A DNA stretch of 64,000 bases. It comes from CAIXOA01 sp041653635 (GTDB lineage: Archaea; Micrarchaeota; Micrarchaeia; Anstonellales; Bilamarchaeaceae). The translations under genes and the position numbers were made by a program. The stretch covers positions 248,001 through 312,000 of the forward strand of contig JBAZFC010000001.1 of assembly GCA_041653635.1 (NCBI GenBank), written 5' to 3'. The notes under the pieces were generated by a model that saw nothing but the letters and a program-made list of their open reading frames with translations, was not told the DNA's origin and did not search any database. Positions 40,150-48,388 of the stretch are shown piece by piece. Every line of letters starts with the position of its first letter. The stretch's first letter is position 1.

Positions 40150-41283
40150 TTAGAGCCTCCTGAGGCAGCCCTTGACCGCGGAGATTACGCTTTCCGCGTC
40201 CCCATCCCCCATTTTCGGGAAAAGGGGCAGGGTCACCGTCCTTGAATAGACGTCCTCGGTCACCGGATAGCCCTCGGGCCGGATTCCGAACCGCTTGTAA
40301 TAGCTGAACCTGTAGATAGGGATGTAATGCACGTTCACTCCTATGCCGCGGCCCTTCATGCACTCAAAGAACCGGTCGCGGCCCATCTTTTTATCCAGGA
40401 GGATTGTGTAAAGGTGCCAGGCGTGCCTGACGCCCTTCTTCACGTAGGGGATTGTCAATTCCCTGAGTTTCCCGAATTCATCATTGTATATTTTTGCTAT
40501 CCTGCCCCTGTTGCTGAGGAACCCCTCTATGCGCTTCAGCTGCGAGATTCCAAGCGCGCACTGGAAATCGGTTATCCTGTAATTCCTGCCGAGCATCTTC
40601 ATGTCGTATGCGTAGCCCGTGCGCTCGCCCGGCGTCTTGTCTATGCCGTGGTTGCGGAGGAGCTTTAGCTTGTGGTGGAGCTCCTCATTTTCCGTAGTGA
40701 CCGCGCCTCCCTCGCCGGTGGTTATGTGCTTGACCGGGTGGAAGCTGAACACGGTCATGTCCGCGAACGAGCCCACCCTCTTTCCGCCGTACTCAGCCCC
40801 GAGGGCGTGGCAGGCGTCCTCTATGAGGGACAGGCCGTGCTCCTCGGCTATTTCCTTGATTTCCTTTATGTCGCAGGGCTGCCCCGCATAATCCACATAT
40901 ATTATCGCCTTCGTCTTTCCGGTGATTTTCTTCCTTATCTGCGCGGGGTCTATGTTGTAGGTCTTAGGGTCTATGTCAGCGAAAACCGGTTTGCAATTAT
41001 TATAGAGGATGCAGTTGGAGCTGGCGGCGAACGTAAAGGGGGTGGTGATTATCTCGCTGTCGGGGGGGAGTTCCAGGGCGCCGACCGCGATGTCAAGGGC
41101 GGATGTGCCGGAATTCACGGCCACTGCGTGGGATGCGCCCACGTAATCGCAGAGGCCCTTCTCAAAAAGTTCTACTTTTGGCCCGGTGGTCAGGCGGTCG
41201 CTCCTGAGCACTTCCACCACGGCTTTCACATCTTCTTCTGAAATGTCCTGCTTGCCGTAGGGTATTTTTTCGTTCGGCATCAT
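40150..41283 (-). CDS. pseC: PseC-like UDP-amino-sugar aminotransferase (DegT/DnrJ family)
   Basis: 377 residues from the ATG at 41283 (ATG at 41280 is equally possible; GCGGTG precedes both). Begins IPYGKQDISEEDVKAVVEVL. PLP enzyme with SHAVAVNSGTSALDIAVGAL, the Asp of LSLIEDACHALGAEY and the Schiff-base Lys in FSFHPVKHITTGEGGAV. PseC adds the 4-amino group to UDP-2-acetamido-4-keto-altrose. Immediately after pseB, one base before pseI. Confidence 0.88.
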   Translation of the reverse strand: MMPNEKIPYGKQDISEEDVKAVVEVLRSDRLTTGPKVELFEKGLCDYVGASHAVAVNSGTSALDIAVGALELPPDSEIITTPFTFAASSNCILYNNCKPVFADIDPKTYNIDPAQIRKKITGKTKAIIYVDYAGQPCDIKEIKEIAEEHGLSLIEDACHALGAEYGGKRVGSFADMTVFSFHPVKHITTGEGGAVTTENEELHHKLKLLRNHGIDKTPGERTGYAYDMKMLGRNYRITDFQCALGISQLKRIEGFLSNRGRIAKIYNDEFGKLRELTIPYVKKGVRHAWHLYTILLDKKMGRDRFFECMKGRGIGVNVHYIPIYRFSYYKRFGIRPEGYPVTEDVYSRTVTLPLFPKMGDGDAESVISAVKGCLRRL

Positions 41284-41297
41284 CACACCGCAGCCCC

Positions 41298-42305
41298 TCA
41301 CAGGAAGCCCTGCGCCTTGAGCATGCTTGCTATCTGCTCGTTGTTGAGCCGGACGGGGTTGTTGTCGCTTGAATAGCTGAAGTCGCCCGTGAGCTTCTTG
41401 CCCTCGTTGTGGTTGTCCGACTTCCAGAAGCGGTGCTCCGGCTCTATTATGAAGTGGTCCGGGAACTCCTTCGCATGCCTGGCCTCGTCCGCGGTCAGGA
41501 GCGTCTCGTGTATCTTCTCCCCGGGCCTTATGCCTATTATCTTCCTGCGGGCGCCGGGCGCAATCACGTCCGCGAGGTCGGTGACCTTGGTGCTCGGTAT
41601 CTTGGGCACGAAAATCTCGCCTCCCTTCATGCGGTGTATGGAGTTCATCACGAAATCAACGCCCTGCTCGAGGGTTATCCAGAAGCGCGTCATCCTCTCG
41701 TCCGTTATCGTGACCTCGCCGGACTCCTTCTGCTTGAGGAAGAGGGGCACGATGCTTCCGCTGCTCCCCATCACGTTGCCATAACGCACGCATGCGAACC
41801 TGGTCTTCTTCTGCCCGGCGTAGGCGTTCGCCTGCACGAAGAGCTTCTCAGCTACGAGCTTGGTCGCGCCATAAAGATTTACGGGCTGCACCGCCTTGTC
41901 CGTGCTGAGTGCGAGCACCTTGTCCACGCCCGTGTCCAGGGCGGCGTCTATGACGTTCCGCGCGCCGTTTATGTTGGTGTCCACCGCCTCAAGCGGGTTG
42001 TATTCGCAGACCGGGACGTGCTTGAGGGCCGCGGCATGGATCACTATGTCCACGCCCTCCATCGCGCGGTACAGTCTCCTTGAATCGCGCACGTCGCCTA
42101 TGAAGAACCTTGCCCTTGTCCATTCATCCGGGCTGAGCTTGCGCTCCATCTCCACCTGCTTGAGCTCGTTCCGCGAGTATATCCTGACCGCCTTCGGCTG
42201 CAGCTTTTTCAGCGCAATCTCGGTGAATTTCTGGCCGAATGAGCCCGTTCCGCCGGTCACCAGGATGAGCTTATCCTTGAACGTATCACTGACAGAATCC
42301 TGCAT
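41298..42305 (-). CDS. pseB: UDP-GlcNAc 4,6-dehydratase (5-inverting), PseB
   Basis: 335 residues from the ATG at 42305. SDR: ILVTGGTGSFGQKFTEIALK, YSRNELKQVEMER, HAAALKHVPVCEYNPLEAVD, STDKAVQPVNLYGATKLVAE (modified YxxxK site) and RYGNVMGSSGSIVPLF, all typical of PseB/FlaA1. Removes water from UDP-GlcNAc and inverts C5, the first step towards pseudaminic acid. Start follows CAGGTG; the stop is 15 bases before pseC. Confidence 0.92.
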   Translation of the reverse strand: MQDSVSDTFKDKLILVTGGTGSFGQKFTEIALKKLQPKAVRIYSRNELKQVEMERKLSPDEWTRARFFIGDVRDSRRLYRAMEGVDIVIHAAALKHVPVCEYNPLEAVDTNINGARNVIDAALDTGVDKVLALSTDKAVQPVNLYGATKLVAEKLFVQANAYAGQKKTRFACVRYGNVMGSSGSIVPLFLKQKESGEVTITDERMTRFWITLEQGVDFVMNSIHRMKGGEIFVPKIPSTKVTDLADVIAPGARRKIIGIRPGEKIHETLLTADEARHAKEFPDHFIIEPEHRFWKSDNHNEGKKLTGDFSYSSDNNPVRLNNEQIASMLKAQGFL

Positions 42306-42382
42306 CCATACACCTGCCCACAAATCCTTGTTTTATTGTATGCATCGCAAATTTAAAAACCATGCCTCTTCGGACGGGAGCC

Positions 42383-43405
42383 CTAGATGGACTTGAGGAG
42401 CGCCTTGTATTCCCGCTCCAGCCTGCCCAGTTGTTCTTTTTCGTTGAACTGGATTGCCTGTTTTCGGAATTCTGAGGAGAGCTCCCTCCTTTGCCTTTCC
42501 GAAGAAGAGAAATAATTGAGGACTGCGCCTGCGATTGCTTTTGGCTCCAGCGGGAGCACATATTTTTTGTCCACCTTTTCCACGAACTCCTTCGTGCCCG
42601 TGTCCGTTGAAACCATCGTCGGGATTCCGGCAAGCATCGCCTCAAGCGGGGCTATGGGGAAAACGTCGCCGCGGGAGGGGTGCACGTAAAGGGATGTGCT
42701 GCGGAACGCCTTCTCCACGTCCTCCTCCAGGCTCACATTGGGGGTGAGGAGGTGGCTTATCTTGTCCATGTCCAGGTTCCGGTGGATTATCTTCAGTTTT
42801 ATGGCGGGGTCCTGCTGGTTGATGAGGGGCATCGCCTTCAGCAGGATGTCCACCCCCTTGTATTCTATGTCGTTGGTCGCGGTTATGGCGATGTTCTTCG
42901 TTCCGAGGTCCGGTTTCATCGCGGCCAGGGCCTCGTACCTCCCGGGCTTTATGTAGGTGTATGAGGTTACGGTCGGGAGCTTCAGATGGAGGGCGGAAAG
43001 GACCTCCTGGGTGTAATTCCCTTCCAGCACCATGCCGTCCACGGACTTGAAGAGCTCAAGGAGCATGCGGGACTCCGCCTTGCCCATCACGCCCTTCCAT
43101 ATGTTGTAGAAGAGAGGGGAGCCGCAGAGGTTGATTATTTTGCCATTTATCCTGTGCAATCTCTTGGCGATTGCCGGATAGTAGTAGCAGGCCTCGCAGA
43201 AATAGATGCCATAGCCGCCGGGGATTGAGAGGGCGGATTTGAGGAGGCTGAACGCCTTGGATGGTGCGGACTGCCTCTTGGAGGCGCGGGAGGGGACGGC
43301 CATGCTGTCCGCGGCGACCACGGATGCGAACCTCTCGTGCACCCAGTGGGGCCCGGAGAAGACCGCGAGCGTTTTTTTCCTGATTTCAGGCCACTTGAAG
43401 TCCAT
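42383..43405 (-). CDS. Glycosyltransferase, GT4 family
   Basis: 340 residues, begins MDFKWPEIRKKTLAVFSGPH. The GT-B C-terminal half is clear: ITATNDIEYKGVDILLKAMP, KIIHRNLDMDKI, LYVHPSRGDVFPIAPLEAML (the E-x7-E region) and MVSTDTGTKEFVEK. No membrane segment. It transfers an activated sugar to a glycan. First gene of the leftward arm; it shares a palindromic promoter with pseA. Confidence 0.85.
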   Translation of the reverse strand: MDFKWPEIRKKTLAVFSGPHWVHERFASVVAADSMAVPSRASKRQSAPSKAFSLLKSALSIPGGYGIYFCEACYYYPAIAKRLHRINGKIINLCGSPLFYNIWKGVMGKAESRMLLELFKSVDGMVLEGNYTQEVLSALHLKLPTVTSYTYIKPGRYEALAAMKPDLGTKNIAITATNDIEYKGVDILLKAMPLINQQDPAIKLKIIHRNLDMDKISHLLTPNVSLEEDVEKAFRSTSLYVHPSRGDVFPIAPLEAMLAGIPTMVSTDTGTKEFVEKVDKKYVLPLEPKAIAGAVLNYFSSSERQRRELSSEFRKQAIQFNEKEQLGRLEREYKALLKSI

Positions 43406-43434
43406 TATAAGACGCCTGCACTTCTAAGGGCGGC

Positions 43435-43450
43435 TAAAAGCTTTTATACT
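43435..43450. promoter_or_regulatory. Palindromic bidirectional promoter between GT4 and pseA
   Basis: CTAAAAGCTTTTATAC holds AAAAGCTTTT, a 10-base palindrome. Read rightward TTTTATA lies about 30 bases before the pseA ATG at 43478; read leftward CTTTTAG lies about 33 bases before the GT4 ATG at 43405. One element may drive both arms of the glycan island. Confidence 0.5.
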
Positions 43451-43477
43451 ATTGCTGAGAAGTAAAAAGAAGATGAT

Positions 43478-44641
43478 ATGCCAGTCCAATCAGATTGCTC
43501 CACATGCAGCGTGAGGCACTGCTCAAGGTGCCTGCTTCCCGAGACGCAGGAGACTATCACATACGACAAGGAGGGCATCTGCAACGTCTGCAGGCAGGTG
43601 GAATTCAAGAAGACGAAGATAGACTGGGTGGCGCGGGAGAAGGAGCTGAAGGCGCTGATAGAGGAGTATAGGGGAAAGTACGATTACGATTGCATAATCC
43701 CGTACAGCGGCGGGAAGGACAGCACATACACAGTTTACAAGCTGGTCAGGGATTACAATGTGAAGCCGCTCGTGGTGACCTTTGACCATGGGTTCCTCAG
43801 GCCGCAGACGCTGGAGAACACCAAGAGGACGATGAAGACGCTGGGCGTGGACTACCATTCCTTCACCCCGAACTGGAAGGTGGTGAAGAAACTGATGCTT
43901 GAGGCGCTGAAGCGCAAGGGCGATTTCTGCTGGCATTGCCACACCGGGATATTCTCATACCCGATGCAGGTGGCGATAAAGTACAACGTGCCCCTGGTCT
44001 TCTGGGGCGAGCCGAGCGCGGAATACACGAGCTATTATGGATACGACGAGAAGGAGGAGGTGGACGAGAAGAGGTTCAACCGCTTCGTGAACCTCGGGAT
44101 AACCGCCGAGGACATGGTCGGGATGGTCAAGGGGGTCACGATGAGGGACATGAAGCCCTTCACATACCCGCCCCTGAAAGAGCTGAAGGCGATAAAATAC
44201 CGCTCGGTGTGCCTGGGCAGCTACATACCCTGGGACCCGAAGAAGAACTCCGAGCTGATAAGGAAGGAATTGGGATGGAAGGGGAACATAGTGGAGGGCA
44301 TACCCACGGAATATGATTATGAAAAGGTGGAGTGCATGTTCCAGGGGATTAGGGACTACCTGAAGTACATAAAGCGCGGCTTCGGCAGGACCGCCCACCT
44401 CATGAGCCTGGACCTGCGCAACAATAGGATAAGCCAGGAGAAGGCGCGCGAACTGATTGCGAAATACGACGGGAAGCGCCCTGCCAGCCTGGACGTGTTC
44501 CTGGAATACCTCGGCATAAGCGAGGAGGAGTTCATGAAGATTGCGCTGAGCCACGTGGTAGCCCCACATAAGCACGACCCGTCAAAGGTGAAGAGGGGCG
44601 AGCCCCTCCCGGACATGGGAAAGTGGGATAGGACAAAATGA
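43478..44641 (+). CDS. pseA: N-acetyl sugar amidotransferase (PseA/WbpG family)
   Basis: 387 residues. Two N-terminal Cys sites (CSTCSVRHCSRC and GICNVCRQ), then the PP-loop IIPYSGGKDSTYTVYKLV (about 70-87), VTFDHGFLRPQTLENTKR and FCWHCHTGIFSYPMQVAIKY, all marks of the WbpG/PseA family. With HisH and HisF homologues it turns an N-acetyl group into an acetamidino group in LPS sugars or pseudaminic acid. The next gene (HisH) overlaps by four bases. In Campylobacter the product is Pse5NAc7Am; here that is inference from its pse neighbours. Confidence 0.92.
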   Translation: MPVQSDCSTCSVRHCSRCLLPETQETITYDKEGICNVCRQVEFKKTKIDWVAREKELKALIEEYRGKYDYDCIIPYSGGKDSTYTVYKLVRDYNVKPLVVTFDHGFLRPQTLENTKRTMKTLGVDYHSFTPNWKVVKKLMLEALKRKGDFCWHCHTGIFSYPMQVAIKYNVPLVFWGEPSAEYTSYYGYDEKEEVDEKRFNRFVNLGITAEDMVGMVKGVTMRDMKPFTYPPLKELKAIKYRSVCLGSYIPWDPKKNSELIRKELGWKGNIVEGIPTEYDYEKVECMFQGIRDYLKYIKRGFGRTAHLMSLDLRNNRISQEKARELIAKYDGKRPASLDVFLEYLGISEEEFMKIALSHVVAPHKHDPSKVKRGEPLPDMGKWDRTK

Positions 44642-45255
44642 TAGGCATAGTGGATTACGGGATGGGGAACCTGCGCTCTGTGGCCAAGGCGTTTGAGCTC
44701 CTGGGCGCGGAAGTGATTGTGAGCGGGAAGCCGGAGGAACTCCAGGCCGCAGAAAAGCTTGTTTTGCCGGGCGTGGGCGCGTTCGGGGACGGGATGGCAA
44801 ACCTCAGGAGGATGGGGCTGGACAAATTCCTGGAGGCGGAAGTGCTCGGGAAGAAGAAGCCGATGCTTGGGATATGCCTAGGGATGCAACTGCTCGCGCA
44901 GGAGGGTTTTGAGCGCGGCAGGAACAAGGGGCTTGGCTTCATAGGCGGGAAGGTGGCGAAATTTGAGCTGGAGGCGCAGGGGCTGAAGGTTCCGCACGTG
45001 GGATGGAACGAGGTCAGGTTCCTGGGGGAGAACCCGCTTTTCAGGGGGCTGAAGGACGGGGCCTGCTTTTACTTTGTGCACAGCTATCATATGGTTTGCG
45101 ACGATAAAAAAGACGTTTCCGCGGTATGCGATTATGGGCATGAATTCACCGCTGCGGTGAGGCGCGGGAACATTTTCGGGACGCAGTTCCACCCGGAGAA
45201 GAGCCAGGAGGCGGGGCTGCGGGTGCTGGAGAATTATATTGATATGCAGGCATAG
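44638..45255 (+). CDS. hisH: HisH-type glutaminase subunit for sugar amidation
   Basis: 205 residues. Class I glutamine amidotransferase: begins IGIVDYGMGNLRSVAKAFEL, oxyanion PGVGAFGDGM, nucleophile Cys in LGICLGMQLLA and the His-Glu pair in QFHPEKSQEAG. Overlaps pseA (ATGA) and is directly followed by the HisF-like gene. With no other histidine gene in the window, it is taken as the ammonia-supplying subunit of the PseA/WbpG complex (as HisH2 in Pseudomonas O-antigen). Confidence 0.9.
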   Translation: MIGIVDYGMGNLRSVAKAFELLGAEVIVSGKPEELQAAEKLVLPGVGAFGDGMANLRRMGLDKFLEAEVLGKKKPMLGICLGMQLLAQEGFERGRNKGLGFIGGKVAKFELEAQGLKVPHVGWNEVRFLGENPLFRGLKDGACFYFVHSYHMVCDDKKDVSAVCDYGHEFTAAVRRGNIFGTQFHPEKSQEAGLRVLENYIDMQA

Positions 45256-45264
45256 GTGCTGATG

Positions 45265-46035
45265 ATGCTGAAGGTCAGGATAATACCCTCATTGCTCCTG
45301 CGGGAGGGCAGGTGCGTCAAGGGGGTGAAGTTCAGGGATTTCCGGGATACCGGCAACCCTGTTACCGCAGCGAAGATATACGATGCGCAGGGCGCGGACG
45401 AGCTGCTCTTCCTTGACATAACCGCATCCACGCAGAAGAGGAGCATACTCTTTGACATCGTCTCAAAAACAGCGGAGGCATGCTTCATGCCCCTCTGCGT
45501 CGGGGGAGGGATACGGAGCATAGAGGACATCAGGAAGCTCCTGCTTGTGGGCGCGGACAAGGTATCCATAAACACCGCGGCGCTGGAGAGACCGGAATTC
45601 ATAAACGAGGCAGCGGAGGTCTTCGGAAACCAGTGCGTCGTGGCATCAATAGATGTGAGGAAGCGCGTGGATGGGGAGTACGAAGTGTTCAGCGACTGCG
45701 GCACAAAGGCACGGGGGATCGGGCCGGTTGAATGGGCGAAGGAAGCGGTGGCCCAGGGGGCGGGCGAAATCCTCCTCACATCAATAGACCAGGAGGGCAC
45801 GAGGAAGGGATACGACCTCGGGCTGATAAGGATGGTTGCGGATGCGGTGGAGGTGCCGGTCATAGCGTCCGGCGGGGTCGGCTCGCTGCAGGACCTTGTG
45901 GATGGGATAGTGAGGGGGCATGCGTCCGCGGTCTCGGCAGCAAGCATTTTCCATTTTACGGACCAGAGCATAATAAAGGCGCGCACATACATGAGGGAGG
46001 CAGGATTGGACGTGCGCTCCATGGAAACGAGGTAA
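45265..46035 (+). CDS. hisF: HisF-type cyclase-like subunit for sugar amidation
   Basis: 256 residues from the ATG at 45265 (MLKVRIIPSLLLREGRCVKG), six bases after AGGTG; an ATG three bases earlier is equally in frame. TIM-barrel with ADELLFLDITAS, LCVGGGIRSIEDIRKLL and VIASGGVGSLQDLVDG. True HisF has KDGRxVKGxxFxxxRDxGDP; here RCVKGVKFRDFRDTGNPV is similar but the first Asp-rich part differs. It likely forms the ammonia channel with HisH, passing ammonia to PseA. Confidence 0.88.
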   Translation: MLKVRIIPSLLLREGRCVKGVKFRDFRDTGNPVTAAKIYDAQGADELLFLDITASTQKRSILFDIVSKTAEACFMPLCVGGGIRSIEDIRKLLLVGADKVSINTAALERPEFINEAAEVFGNQCVVASIDVRKRVDGEYEVFSDCGTKARGIGPVEWAKEAVAQGAGEILLTSIDQEGTRKGYDLGLIRMVADAVEVPVIASGGVGSLQDLVDGIVRGHASAVSAASIFHFTDQSIIKARTYMREAGLDVRSMETR

Positions 46036-46039
46036 TCGT

Positions 46040-46579
46040 ATGAAACCGGAGGGTAAGGTTGCTGAGGGGAAGGATGTCTATCTCGTTTATCTCAAGCCGG
46101 GGATGGTTAGCGAGGCATACGTTGGATGGCTCAACGACAAGGAGATAAACAAATATCTGGAGGTGAGGTTTGATGTGCCGCACACGCTGGAAAAGGTGAG
46201 GGATTACGTGGAGAAAATGCATGGGGATGCGGACAACCACCTGTTCGCGATAATGCTGCGGCAGGGCGGCAGGCACATAGGCAACATAAAGGTCGGGCCC
46301 GTAAATGCGCACCACAAATTCGCGGAAGTCGGGATAATGATAGGCGACAGGGGCGTATGGGGGAAGGGGTACGGAAGCGAGGCGATAACGCTTGCAACTG
46401 ATTATGCATTCAAAAAGCTGGGCATCCACAAGCTGGTTGCCGGGCTTTATGACAATAATGTCGCATCTCTCAAGGCATTTGAAAATGCGGGGTACGCCAG
46501 GGAAGGGCTGCTGAAGAAGAAATTCCTGTGCGACGGGAAATACGTGGACCACGTGCTGGTGGGGAAGCTGAATGAGTGA
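46040..46579 (+). CDS. GNAT acetyltransferase, RimJ/PseH-like
   Basis: 179 residues. GNAT pattern: VYLVYLKPGMVSEAYVGWLN, then HIGNIKVGPVNAHHKFAEVG, acetyl-CoA loop GDRGVWGKGYGSEAITLATD and the C-terminal NNVASLKAFENAGYAREGL. Sugar N-acetyltransferases of glycan clusters and ribosomal RimJ share this form; the place between HisF and a GT2 favours a sugar substrate. Starts five bases after hisF and overlaps the GT2 by eight bases. Confidence 0.83.
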   Translation: MKPEGKVAEGKDVYLVYLKPGMVSEAYVGWLNDKEINKYLEVRFDVPHTLEKVRDYVEKMHGDADNHLFAIMLRQGGRHIGNIKVGPVNAHHKFAEVGIMIGDRGVWGKGYGSEAITLATDYAFKKLGIHKLVAGLYDNNVASLKAFENAGYAREGLLKKKFLCDGKYVDHVLVGKLNE

Positions 46580-47396
46580 GGGCAGGAAGAGTGGGAAGAG
46601 GGATGCGGAGTGGCACATCATAATCTACGTGCCCGCATACAACGCTGAGGGCACAGTGGGGGAACTGGTCCGCAGGACTAAGAAGGCGGACGAGGGGCTG
46701 GGCAGGATTGGCGCTTCAATAGATGCAATGGTAATAGTAAATGATGGAAGCAGGGACGGGACGATGGCTGAGCTGAGGGGGCTCGGCAGGGAGGCGGGCT
46801 TCCTCCATGTTGTGGATATGAAGGAGAATGGCGGGCCGGTGAAGGCGCTTTTCAAAGGGATGGAGGAGGCGGAGAAAATCCTTGCGGGGAAGGGCCTCCC
46901 CCCGGAAAGGACGATAATGATCAGGATGGATTCGGATTTGGAGCACCAGCCCGAGGATATAGAAATGCTGGTGAAGCCGATAATGGACGGGGAGAGGAAG
47001 GTTACTGTGGGTTACATCCCATCCGGAGCGGGGAGCGGGATAACCGCGCGGCTTTTCAATGAATTCGCGGGGAATGGGGAGAGCAAAAAGTTCCTCGGGA
47101 TTTCAATTCCGCAGTTCTGCCCGGGTTTCATTGCGATGCGCGCGGACCTGTTCAGAAAGGCGCATCCGCTGCTGAAAGAGAAGGCGGAAAGGTTCAGGGA
47201 AAAAACCGGGATGGAAATGCTAACGATGGATTTCGTGATTCTTGTGGTCGCGAAATGGCTGGGGGAACAGCCCGGCGTCTTCAGGCTGAGGCCAGTTGAG
47301 GAAAGGTACGTGAAAAAGCCGCGGAAAGGGAAGGTCCTCGATTACCTGGATTACCATAACAAGACGATGAGGTTCCTGGAAGGGGAGGTGCGGTAA
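46572..47396 (+). CDS. Glycosyltransferase family 2
   Basis: 274 residues. GT-A fold: IIYVPAYNAEGTVGELVRRT, AMVIVNDGSRDGTMAEL, NGGPVKALFKGMEEA, and the DxD-like IRMDSDLEHQPEDIEML at about 115-131. No membrane segment. Would add a sugar, or make a polyprenyl-P-sugar, in the cluster. Overlaps the GNAT before it; its stop shares one base with the start of the methyltransferase. Confidence 0.87.
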   Translation: MSEGRKSGKRDAEWHIIIYVPAYNAEGTVGELVRRTKKADEGLGRIGASIDAMVIVNDGSRDGTMAELRGLGREAGFLHVVDMKENGGPVKALFKGMEEAEKILAGKGLPPERTIMIRMDSDLEHQPEDIEMLVKPIMDGERKVTVGYIPSGAGSGITARLFNEFAGNGESKKFLGISIPQFCPGFIAMRADLFRKAHPLLKEKAERFREKTGMEMLTMDFVILVVAKWLGEQPGVFRLRPVEERYVKKPRKGKVLDYLDYHNKTMRFLEGEVR

Positions 47397-48373
47397 TGGA
47401 ATTGAAACCCAAATACGAGCTGGACGGCATTCCGGTATTCCTCACCGAGGAGGAGTTTGAAAAGGCACGGAAGGATGTCCAGTCACTGCCCGCATCAGAG
47501 ATTGAAAACCTGAAAAGGCGCTATGAGAGCATGCCCGCCCCGGCTGCGGGCTCAAGGAAACTCAGCGCGAAGGAGTGGGTTAAGAATGTCTATGGGCTGA
47601 AGATGCTCAACGCCATGAATTATGCCGGCATAAACAGCGTCGGGCTCGCGCTGAGCATCCGCCCGCCTTTCCTGCTGAACGTCGGGAGGCCAGGCGGCTT
47701 CAAGGCCTCGGAGAGCCAGGTCAAGAGCCATGAGCGGGAGGCATATGGCGGGCTGGGCGGAACGGACGAGGAGGTCCTGTCCCTGAAACAGAATTCCGTG
47801 CGCATCGTCAATGGGAAGCCCATGTCAATGGACGACTGGACATACCGCGGAATCGTGATGGGGGCGGCTGCGGACATGCTCCGGAAGGGGAATGTAAATC
47901 CGGGCTCCATCCTGGAAATCGGCTGCGGGTTTTTGCCGAACCTCCACATACTCAGTAAGATTTATCCTAAGGCCTCGCTCATGGGGCTGGACTACAACAT
48001 AAACCGGCTCAGGGTGGGAAGGGCAATCATAGACAAAGAGATACCGGTATGCTGCGGGGATGCGATGAACCTGCCGTTCGGGGACAAGTCATTTGACCTT
48101 GCGGTGACGGTGCATGTGATGGAGAGGTTCGGTGACGGGGAATCGCTGGCAAAGATGATGGGGGAGATGCGCCGCGTGGCGAAGCACATCGCGGTCATAG
48201 AGCCGATTTATGAGTACCAGGACATTTTCGCAAAGGCGCACAACAGGCTCGGCAAGTACCCGAGCAACATAAAGGAAAAGCTGCGGCAGGCAGGGTTTGA
48301 AATTATCGGCCTGGAAACCTCGCAGTTTGGCAGCGTGGTGAATACGGCAACCATTATCCTGGCCAAATCCTAA
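47396..48373 (+). CDS. SAM-dependent class I methyltransferase
   Basis: 325 residues. After a roughly 160-residue N-terminal domain of unknown role (MKYELDG-like start, SAKEWVKNVYGLKMLNAMNY), the SAM fold begins SILEIGCGFLPNLHILSKI (motif I, about 179-197), MGLDYNINRL, CCGDAMNLPFGDKSFDLAVT (motif with acidic residue) and VHVMERFGDGESLAKMMGEM. It probably methylates a sugar of the glycan; the acceptor is not predictable. Last gene of the rightward arm, convergent with the Gfo/Idh gene. Confidence 0.82.
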   Translation: MELKPKYELDGIPVFLTEEEFEKARKDVQSLPASEIENLKRRYESMPAPAAGSRKLSAKEWVKNVYGLKMLNAMNYAGINSVGLALSIRPPFLLNVGRPGGFKASESQVKSHEREAYGGLGGTDEEVLSLKQNSVRIVNGKPMSMDDWTYRGIVMGAAADMLRKGNVNPGSILEIGCGFLPNLHILSKIYPKASLMGLDYNINRLRVGRAIIDKEIPVCCGDAMNLPFGDKSFDLAVTVHVMERFGDGESLAKMMGEMRRVAKHIAVIEPIYEYQDIFAKAHNRLGKYPSNIKEKLRQAGFEIIGLETSQFGSVVNTATIILAKS

Positions 48374-48388
48374 TCTGGGAGCGGGCGG

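Noticed and set aside
44638..46035. Histidine biosynthesis genes
   Set aside because: Only HisH and HisF are present, locked to PseA/WbpG by overlap.
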